Below, one piece after another: positions 9,567-17,200 of a DNA stretch of 64,000 bases (the stretch's first letter is position 1; every line of letters starts with the position of its first letter). Below the pieces are notes generated by a model. It did no database searches. It worked only from the letters and a program-made list of their open reading frames with translations, and was not told the origin of the DNA. The translations under genes were made by a program, and so were the position numbers. Origin of the DNA: Pandoraea capi (GTDB taxonomy: Bacteria > Pseudomonadota > Gammaproteobacteria > Burkholderiales > Burkholderiaceae); the NCBI RefSeq assembly GCF_902459735.1, contig NZ_CABPRV010000009.1:124001-188000 (forward strand). Reading direction: 5' to 3'.

Positions 9567-11710
9567 AACCCGAACCACGTCGTCAGACCGAGATGAGTGC
9601 CAATGCGCGCAGGTTCACGGTACGGCACGTATGCCGTCTCGATGCCCTGCGGCGCGCGCACGCCCTTCGCGCCCGTGATCACGCCGCCTTTGACGACACC
9701 CCGTCCTGTGAGCAGGACTTCACCCGATGCGGCCGAGAACAGACCACCGTCGTTCTGGGCGTAGATGGCGGCCCAGTGGTTGCCGAACCACGCTTTCAGC
9801 CCACGTGTGCCGTTGTAGGCCGTGTAGCCGAGCAAGCCCTGCGCCGTGACGAGTGGTGCGTCTACCGTCAGATCTCCGCCCCAGGCGATCACGTTGCCGC
9901 CGACGTTGCTGGCGCTTTGTCCCGCGTGCAAGGTGATGCTGCCCGCTGCCTGCATCTGCCCGCCGTAGGACGCCGTGGTGCTCGACGCCACCGCCTTGCA
10001 GAAAATGAAGCACGAACGCTGATACGACGCCTGCCCTGCCATGACGGCCTGATTGACGAGGTCGCTCGTGGCCGTCACGCGAATATCGCCGCCGTTGGTC
10101 AGCACCGTGCCGCCGTTGTTGTAGACGTTACGGCCGGAGAGTGTGACGTTGCCCGCGTCGGCAATGATGTAGGAGAGCTGGCCGGGCGCCGGAATCGCAC
10201 CATAGTCGACGGAGAAGCCTTCGTCACGTGTCGAGAAGAGGAGCCAGCGGCGGCCGCTGGTCGCATAGGCGGTCGAGACACCGCCGTTGGCGCCCTCGAT
10301 GTGGGAGATGACGTTGCTGAGATCGCCCTGCGCCTGCATCGATACCGATTGGTTCGATTCGATGCGCGCATTCAGGTTGACGATGTTGCCTGCGGCGCGC
10401 ATTACGACGTCGTCGTTCACACCGAAAATGACGCCGAACGCGCCGCCCGGATTGCTTGGGTCCGATGTGTTGGTGATGGTGCCGGTTGCGTCTAACGTGA
10501 TCGCGCCCGCCGACGACGTCAACGCGGAGTCGCGCGACACGCCCTGGATCAGGCTACTGACGTTCGTGACGTCACCCTGACTGTTGATCACGATGCCGCT
10601 ACGCGACGACACCAGCGTCGACTGGATCGCACCGGCATTGGCGATGAACACGCCGTGACTCGACAGGTTGATCGAGCCACCGGCGAGTATCGAGGCGCCG
10701 CTCAGGGTTGTCTGTCCCTGCGACTGCCATGACAGGTTGTTCGCGACATTGATCTTGCTCGATGGCGCCAGCATCACGTCGCCCGCAGACGTCAATGTGA
10801 AGTCACCGGCATTCGCCATCAGCGCCCCGGCATGACGCACACCCGCGCCGAGGTCGGTCGTCAGCAACTGGATACGGCCCGAGGTGATGCTGCCGTTCGG
10901 CTCCACGTCGAGCGCGATGGCGGCGGGATTCGCTTGCTGGTTGTTGGCGAGCGAGACCCAGTCGTTGTTGTTGTCGTCCGGCGAAAAGCTGGTGTTGAGC
11001 GAGACCTTGCTGCTACCGGCGATCACGCGCACGTAGGCCGTGGGGGACGAGAAGTCGTTGGTAATGGGCGCGCTGACCTTGACGGTCTTGGCGATGAGTT
11101 CCAGCCCGATGAGCGTGCCCGCGAGACCGCCGCCCGCCACCTCGATGGTTCCCTGACTGGTGTTGAGCACGACGTTGCGCTGGTAGAGGCCGGGGGCGAC
11201 GAGCACGTCGGTGAACGATACCTGCCCGGTGCTCAGCGCGACGTGGCCTGTGTTGACGAACGATCCGCCGTTGACGGTAATGCCGTTCGGGTTCGCGAGC
11301 ACGACGTTGGCGCGCGGCCCGGTCACGGCGATCTGCCCCTGAATCAGGCTCGGCGACGTACCCGTCACTTCGTTGACGATGGTTCGTGCGTTGACGCCTG
11401 TGTTGTTCAGCGTCGCGCCAGCGCGATCGACGTTAAAACTGGTGTAGGTGTTGTGCGACACCCCGTAGACAGGGGGTGCGATGGCGACGTTCTGGCGGCC
11501 ATCGGGACCGACGGTGACGGCAGTCGCCGTGCCGCCATCCGGGACAATGCCCGCGGCGTGACAATGCGCGGCCGCGACGAACATCGTCGTCAGGCCGAAC
11601 CTAGTTACGCTTCGAAACTGCTGAAACCGCCGAATCCCCGAACTGCGTGTGGTGTGCCCGTCAATCTCGCCGGCCAACGGCGAGACTTCGCGCGTTGATT
11701 GCCAAGGCAT
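9563..11710 (-). CDS. Short TpsA exoprotein with haemagglutination activity domain
   Basis: 715-aa exoprotein: long positively charged n-region, hydrophobic core (FGLTTMFVAAAHCHAAG), then a TPS domain with GPRANVVLANPNGITVNGG near residue 138 and a short haemagglutinin-repeat region to the end. Start ATG 11710 is chosen because AAAGATCAG precedes it exactly as it precedes the cdiA-like gene at 23265; an in-frame frame continues upstream to 11899. The protein is far shorter than typical FHA. It has an unusual close cysteine pair (SCFIFCK) and no recognisable toxin domain, so it may be a small secreted or surface-retained adhesin. The stop codon overlaps the tpsB start (ATGA). Confidence 0.87.
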   Translation of the reverse strand: MPWQSTREVSPLAGEIDGHTTRSSGIRRFQQFRSVTRFGLTTMFVAAAHCHAAGIVPDGGTATAVTVGPDGRQNVAIAPPVYGVSHNTYTSFNVDRAGATLNNTGVNARTIVNEVTGTSPSLIQGQIAVTGPRANVVLANPNGITVNGGSFVNTGHVALSTGQVSFTDVLVAPGLYQRNVVLNTSQGTIEVAGGGLAGTLIGLELIAKTVKVSAPITNDFSSPTAYVRVIAGSSKVSLNTSFSPDDNNNDWVSLANNQQANPAAIALDVEPNGSITSGRIQLLTTDLGAGVRHAGALMANAGDFTLTSAGDVMLAPSSKINVANNLSWQSQGQTTLSGASILAGGSINLSSHGVFIANAGAIQSTLVSSRSGIVINSQGDVTNVSSLIQGVSRDSALTSSAGAITLDATGTITNTSDPSNPGGAFGVIFGVNDDVVMRAAGNIVNLNARIESNQSVSMQAQGDLSNVISHIEGANGGVSTAYATSGRRWLLFSTRDEGFSVDYGAIPAPGQLSYIIADAGNVTLSGRNVYNNGGTVLTNGGDIRVTATSDLVNQAVMAGQASYQRSCFIFCKAVASSTTASYGGQMQAAGSITLHAGQSASNVGGNVIAWGGDLTVDAPLVTAQGLLGYTAYNGTRGLKAWFGNHWAAIYAQNDGGLFSAASGEVLLTGRGVVKGGVITGAKGVRAPQGIETAYVPYREPARIGTHLGLTTWFGL

Positions 11711-12549
11711 CTGATCTTTCGTTTCTAGTTGTTTTACTGCTCGCAACATCCGACGGCCGTCACGAATGTGGCGCATCGCCACTTCGTCGACGTTCCCCGA
11801 ACAGCCCATCGCGCGCCGGCTATCGTGTTGTGCCAGCTTTGCGCAACGTGCCGCGCCCGTCGGATTCCTAGCTGGTGAGAACCAGCCCAGAGAGAGCATT
11901 ACGGATGCAGATTGAGATTTCTTTAGGGTTGCGACGTGATTTTTTTACATTTATTTGCGCACAGTCGGTATTGACTTGGATGATTGACCGAAGGGATGTT
12001 GCTGCGACCTCCATCTACGTTACGGTGCATAACATGATCGTATGCCATTGATTTATATATATTTCATTGGAACCCAAACGCTTACCGTATTGACATGAAA
12101 TCTTGCGCAATTGACTATTTTTCAATAGGTGAATTTATTGTTTTCATAGAAATATTTCGGATTCCGGCGATAAGTCGACTCGTGACGACTAGGCATTCCG
12201 AATCTGCATGTCATACCGACCAGGTGACGCTCATCATCGTCGAGTGAGACGCCAAAGGTCCGGCGGAGCGTAACGGAGCTGGAGAAGATACTTGGCACAC
12301 CCCACCTCAGCTAGTGGAAGCGATGCGCGGGGAGGAAGGGTTTGCTACGTCAGAATGGACCGGTCAAAAAAACGCGAACTTGCTCGTCTTCATGGCATGT
12401 CTTCCGTTTCAAACTGTCAAATTCATGCCGGATTTTCTACTTTTCAGCGGCACTGCTTTCTGGGGTAGGGTCAATTGTGGCCACTCTCAATCATTGATTA
12501 AATGCTACCCCTGTCCACTAAATCCTGGTAACTCCATTTGTTGTTTGTG
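11711..12549. other. AT-rich intergenic region upstream of the short tpsA
   Basis: About 840 bases with no convincing gene. Base composition from about 11920 to 12190 is clearly more AT-rich than the neighbourhood, as expected for a regulated or H-NS-type-silenced surface-protein promoter region. It should hold the promoter of the minus-strand TPS cluster, but I cannot choose one -35/-10 pair. Short open frames here overlap one another and lack ribosome binding sites. Confidence 0.5.
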
Positions 12550-12771
12550 CTATAGCCGATTTCGTACCCGAAAATATTGCAGAATTGCCACGATCCAGAA
12601 GACTAGAGCCATGAGAGAACCACGAATCAGAACGAACCGTACGTCTTCCATTCCCCACCGATACGCTCCACCGTAAAACATTACAGCCATCAGGACAGAC
12701 GATACTTTGATCGCCGCGAAACATAGCATCGACAGGGCATAGGCCAATAGCAGTAGGAGCACTAGACGCAT
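12550..12771 (-). CDS. Small multi-spanning membrane protein, candidate orphan immunity protein
   Basis: 73-aa protein from ATG 12771 with GGAG 14 bases upstream. Almost all of it is hydrophobic, with likely membrane segments at LVLLLLLAYALSMLCFAAI, SSVLMAVMFYGGAYRW and GSLMALVFWIVAILQYF, then a basic tail (RVRNRL). I do not recognise a family. It lies in a cluster of CDI toxin and immunity pieces, directly behind the second copy of a 22-bp repeat that also borders the displaced toxin, and no toxin gene precedes it. An orphan immunity gene is the inference. An unrelated small membrane protein, or a chance ORF in low-G+C DNA, remain possible. Confidence 0.5.
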   Translation of the reverse strand: MRLVLLLLLAYALSMLCFAAIKVSSVLMAVMFYGGAYRWGMEDVRFVLIRGSLMALVFWIVAILQYFRVRNRL

Positions 12772-12791
12772 CAATTTTTTGCAGACTCCAT

Positions 12792-12813
12792 TTGTAGTGG
12801 TCAACCCATCCCG
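12792..12813. repeat. 22-bp direct repeat, copy A
   Basis: On the plus strand the unit begins TGTAGTGGTCAACCC and ends ATCCCGG. An identical copy in the same orientation is at about 13955-13976. Homology stops at both ends of the 22 bases. The copy lies just upstream of the small membrane protein at 12550-12771. The terminal TG and the general look resemble the end of an IS3-type element, but no transposase is present between or beside the copies. Confidence 0.75.
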
Positions 12814-12939
12814 GCTCACGCGTTATCGGGCAACGCTAAGAGACCGCTTCAAAATGACTATTACGTACGTACGAAGATGTTCTAGCAAGCGAGGGAGCAA
12901 CTGAGTTTGAGGAGGGCTTTATGAGCGGTGCCTTACCCT

Positions 12940-13224
12940 TTACGGCCCACCTTCTCTAGGCAACGCCCACCCCCACATGAGTAGTTGAAACTCAGCCAAT
13001 CGGTCTGCTACGTCCGCAAATTCAGGTATTTCCGACTCTATCTCCCAGCGTTCCAGCCAGTCCAGATGACGAGGTTGCATTATCAATCCCGCCTTCGTGT
13101 CGGATATCGCTTCGAGCAACGGCGGATAAGTTGCCAAAAAATCCACGTCCTTACTTTTGCCGTGATTTCTTTGAAGCGCGACCTCAAGCATTTCCGCATG
13201 CTCTTTCAATTTGACTGCATTCAT
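12940..13224 (-). CDS. Candidate CDI immunity protein paired with the displaced toxin fragment
   Basis: 94-aa soluble acidic protein, mostly helical by composition (KLKEHAEMLEVALQRNHG, LEAISDTKAG, EFADVADRLAEFQLLMWGW). I do not recognise a family. Its ATG overlaps the stop of the toxin fragment as ATGA, the tight toxin-then-immunity arrangement of cdiA-CT/cdiI pairs, and the two run on the same strand. By context it neutralises the toxin encoded at 13221-13988 in the cytoplasm. No other function is suggested by the sequence. Confidence 0.65.
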   Translation of the reverse strand: MNAVKLKEHAEMLEVALQRNHGKSKDVDFLATYPPLLEAISDTKAGLIMQPRHLDWLERWEIESEIPEFADVADRLAEFQLLMWGWALPREGGP

Positions 13225-13988
13225 TGCCTCAGACCTCTAATTTCCCCGATCTTGTTCGCGTTCGGATCTGTCCATTGACTGCGATTAGGGACCAAAACCT
13301 GTTGGGCGCCTCCGGGGGCAAAGTACGCTCCCTGTTGCACAGGCACAACTTCACTTGTGAACACCGTCGCGGGGGATCCCTGTTTCGGTGTCATTGAGTA
13401 CACGTCAAACCCAAACTGCGAGCCTCTAATTCCTTGCTCTGCCGGGAGGCCCAACCTTGCCGCGATTTGATTGGAAGGAAGTTTGGATAACGAGTCATAT
13501 TCTGCTTTCGTCATAAAGTAGGCAGAACTGTTACTGATAACATCGTTGCCGTTGATAGCCTTTGGCACCAACTTTATCAACTGGGTATCCGCCCCAACGG
13601 CGACCGCAGTAGGTAATGCAGTCCCGGTTTTTATAAGGCCGGCGGCGTAAACGTAAGCGCGGTCAAGAGGCAGTCCAGATAACACATGTGAATCCACAAT
13701 AGCTTGCGCCTGCGCCGTCTTCATTAGTTCGGCAGAAGGCTGCAATCCCAGGACACCGAATTTCTCGGAAGGAATGTAAGACAGCCGAGATAGGTCATTC
13801 AATGCCGCAGTTTGTTTGGCCGAAATATTTTCCAGTACTGAACCCGTTAATGCCCCGCCCAAGCTAATTGCAGCATAGGTGAACGCAGCCGTCTGGGGAC
13901 TTAGCCCCACACTCAGCAAGGCCTGCTTGCCATAAGTTGAATTAATGTCGCCGGTGTAGTGGTCAACCCATCCCGGACATTGAGTCAA
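13221..13988 (-). CDS. Displaced CdiA C-terminal toxin fragment (orphan CdiA-CT)
   Basis: 255 codons from a TTG, with an in-frame stop (TAG) five codons before it and no good ribosome binding site. It therefore looks like the broken-off 3' end of a larger gene rather than a gene with its own start. The N-terminal part (STYGKQALLSVGLSPQTAAF, ISLGGALTG) resembles CdiA/FhaB pre-toxin sequence. The C-terminal third (FDVYSMTPKQGSP, VVPVQQGAYFAPGGAQQV, VPNRSQWTDPNANKIGEI) looks like a compact toxin domain I cannot name. The open frame runs through copy B of the 22-bp repeat, where the recognisable protein begins. Such modules are known as a reservoir for toxin exchange with the main cdiA. Confidence 0.7.
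   Translation of the reverse strand: MTQCPGWVDHYTGDINSTYGKQALLSVGLSPQTAAFTYAAISLGGALTGSVLENISAKQTAALNDLSRLSYIPSEKFGVLGLQPSAELMKTAQAQAIVDSHVLSGLPLDRAYVYAAGLIKTGTALPTAVAVGADTQLIKLVPKAINGNDVISNSSAYFMTKAEYDSLSKLPSNQIAARLGLPAEQGIRGSQFGFDVYSMTPKQGSPATVFTSEVVPVQQGAYFAPGGAQQVLVPNRSQWTDPNANKIGEIRGLRQ
13955..13976. repeat. 22-bp direct repeat, copy B
   Basis: Identical to copy A at about 12792-12813 and in the same orientation. It sits at the 5' border of the displaced toxin fragment, inside its first codons. It marks the point where the upstream part of that gene was lost, whether by IS insertion and deletion or by recombination between cassettes. Confidence 0.75.
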
Positions 13989-14104
13989 GTTTTTCTTCTG
14001 CTACCGCAGGAGCTAGCCTCTCGTCGCACACAACCATTTTTCGTCAAACAAACAACATGGATGACAGACTCGGTGCCTCCTCCCGTAGGAATCTAACATG
14101 CACC

Positions 14105-14239
14105 TTAGAAAAAAAACCTTTTGATTGCCATAGCCCCCAAGATTGCGCACGCTATGGCAACACATACCCAATAGACGGTCCGATCTTTTGAACTCATTTT
14201 CTCCCATTGCTCTGGGGTTGGTCCTCCGCCTGCAGCCAT
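14105..14239 (-). CDS. 44-aa single-span membrane protein, candidate immunity protein of the CdiA-like toxin
   Basis: From ATG 14239 the product is 44 residues: a polar N-terminus (MAAGGGPTPEQWEKMSS), one membrane span (VYWVCVAIACAILGAMAI) and the tail KRFFF. A near-perfect ribosome binding site, AAGGGAGG, ends 5 bases before the start and overlaps the stop codon of cdiA at 14251, so the two genes are tightly coupled. It occupies the cdiI position. A membrane-resident immunity protein would fit a toxin acting on or in the inner membrane. I know of no family match; the assignment is by position, ribosome binding site and topology. Confidence 0.68.
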   Translation of the reverse strand: MAAGGGPTPEQWEKMSSKDRTVYWVCVAIACAILGAMAIKRFFF

Positions 14240-14250
14240 AATTACCTCCC

Positions 14251-17200
14251 TTATTTCAACGGTTCCGTTACCTGAGTGGAATGCCCCCAAGGCTGTACGC
14301 CGACGGTGAGCGGACCTAGCGTACCGATGCCCAATTCAATCCCGGTCGCCCCTCCGTACGAATGGGTGATCGCACCACTAACGTTAACCCTAAAAGGTGT
14401 TGGAATGGAAATGAACATCTGATTGCCATCCCCTGCAAGGAAACTGCTAGTTCCTTTGGCGCTGTCAACACCAAAGATCCAGCCAACGGTGGCGCTTAAA
14501 CCAGGCCGCCAAGAAATTGAAGATGGATTTGTTTGAGCCACGCCTCCTGATAGATAGGTAGATCCATCGTAGAAATTGATGACGCCGGTCACAACCCCAG
14601 ATAAGGTCCCGGTATTCAATGTTCCGTAGTCGGGCTTAAGACCACGACCACTTGTGCCCAACCCTGCTGAATAGTCCCCCGTATTAAATCCCGGTGAAAA
14701 CGGCCCGTTACCTTGACTATTCGGCAAATCGGCATGCGAGCGCCCAATACTCTCAGACGACGATACGTTCCAGCTGTACGGCGAACTTCCTCCCCCAGTA
14801 CTCGCTGCGATCAAGTCGCGCAACGCATCGGGAGGTGGGGATAGCATCGCAGCATCCTGAACAAGATACTTGTTTCCGGACGCATCGACGAAAACACGCA
14901 TGCCGGTACTATCGTAAATCTCCTTTGCCTTCGTGTCGGAATTGAGCGGCACTAGCATCCCTGTCCATGCGGTCTCGCCATAGGCGCTGTTATTGGCCGA
15001 GCGCATAGCATTTTTAATTTGATCTATCGAGATCGGAGATCCATCTTGGTTGACGATGCCTCTCCGCCTTGCATCCTCTAAGACTCTCTTAGCAAGCGCC
15101 TTTTCATCCGGATGCAACTGCCGATTAAACCGATCGACGTTATACCCGGTAAACGCCCCAGAACTCCCACCAACCGCTGCTCCCACCGCAGTACCAACGC
15201 CCGTCGCCACGATCTGGGCCAGCGCTTGATCGATGTCGGCGTTGCCTGTCGGATGAGCCTTCTGAATGTTCTCGCTAAGTTCGTTCAGTGTCCCGCCGAG
15301 CTTCGACGTCAACCCCGCGCCTAGCGCACCACCGAGCGCATTCCCGCCGCCTAAGCCCGCGATGATGGCGCCGCCCGCCGCGTGCATTGCCGCACGGTAG
15401 TCGCCGCCCTCCTTCCAGTCGTCGGCTTCCTTCTGATACTGCGCCTTCAATTCCGGATCGGTCGTGGCGTCGGCCAGCTTTTGTGCCGCGTCTCGCTTCT
15501 TATCTGCATACGTCCCGATATCGCGTGCCACCGCTTCCCCAGCCGCCGTCGCCGCCGCCATCAGACGTGACTGATCGTTAAGCAGGTTCTGCAAATCCGG
15601 TGTGCGGTTCACCGTTTCATTCAGATTCGACGTATCGCGATTCAGGCTCGCCAGATCCTGCGTCTGGTTCGCGCCGTTCGTCAGCGTGATCGTACCTTCG
15701 CTCACCCCGCTGCGCGTCACGCCTCGCTCACTACCGCTCTCCGACTGCGGCAGCATCGGTGCAAGGCCGCCCGTGTTCTTGCCCGAACTCGGCCCCGTCG
15801 TCCGCTCGTTTGCACCGCCATTGCCGAACGAGCCCCCACCGCCAAAACCGAAGCTGTTCGCGCTGTAGTCGGAATGGTTCTGGATGTCGGAGAACGTCAA
15901 CGTGCCCGTCGTGAGTTGATTCTTTGACGGGTCTGCCGTACTGGCGATATACGAGCCTTTCAGATCCGTATTCCCCGCGACATTGATGTCGAATCCGCCA
16001 GAGCCCGCCTGAATCCCCGCTTGCTCAACCACACCCGCATAGTTGCCGCTCGCGTTACCGCGCGAATAGCTGAAGCTGCCCGAAGCGCCGCCCATGCTCG
16101 CGCTGAACCCGCCGCCCATGCTCTCTTGGTGCGCTGAACTCTCGCTCGTGTCTTGCACGCTGGCGATGTTCAGATCGCCGCCCACACGCGCAATCACCTT
16201 GTCCGCATTCACATTGCCGCCGACGATATTCGTATCGCCGCCGCTCACAATCACCGCAGTGTTGCTCGCATTGATGTGGGAGTTGTTCTGGAACGTCGAA
16301 TCCGAGTTGGCGTCGCCGTTGGACTTCGAGAACGATGCCGATACACCCCAGCCACTCGTGCCAAACGACACACCGAAGCTGCCGCCCTTCGACTCGTTAT
16401 CGCTGCGCGTCGACTCCGTGTCCTTGCTGCTGAGAATATTGACCTGGTTGTTGGCTTGCAGGAGAACGTCCTTCGCATCGATGTTCGAGCCGATGATGTT
16501 GACGTTACCTTTGCCCGACGCCGCGTCGCCAGTGGCGACAAACGCCGTCGTGCCGCCCGATCTGATGTTGCTCGACACGTTCTGCGTCGTATCGACGGAT
16601 GATGTCGATCGGCTGCTCGACGAGCCAAAACTGAGCTCGACTTTGGCCTCCGGTGTTTTGCCTGCTTCGAGCATACTCAGCGCACCTTTGGCCTCGCCGA
16701 ATGCACCCACCGCGCCACTTGCCGCAGCATACCCACGCAGCGCCGAGACACGCGCATCGCCCCCCGAATCCACCGCAGCCTTGACCTGATTCGTCACGTT
16801 TTGCACTGCGTCGATGACCGGCGACTTCACTGCCAACGTAAAACCCGAGCTCTTGAACTCATGCATCTCGTCATGATGCTGCTGATTAAGCGCAGATTCG
16901 ATCGTGACGTTCTGACCGATGCCGGTGATATCGCCGGCCGCCATGATGTCGCTGCCTCTGACCCGCAGGTCGTTGCCCGCCACGATACTGACATTGCCGT
17001 TCAGGCTGCCGACCATGCTGCCTGTCTGCGTCACGCTGCTGTCGTTAGTCTGGTCACGTTGCTCGTTCTTGCCGTACGAAATACCCACACCGCCCGACGA
17101 ACCCAAGCCAGAACTCTTCTTCTCGTAAAACGAGCTGCTCTGGCTTTCGTTCTGCGCCGACTCGATGCGCACATCGCGTCCGGCCTGCAAAGCGACGTCC

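Noticed and set aside
12314-12676. 120-codon plus-strand open frame in the AT-rich region
   Set aside because: No ribosome binding site, unusual Cys-rich composition, and it overlaps the better-supported membrane protein on the minus strand.
12518-12724. Minus-strand frame continuing from the repeat in the reading phase of the displaced toxin
   Set aside because: It gives no recognisable protein. The overlapping frame has a strongly hydrophobic, membrane-like product.
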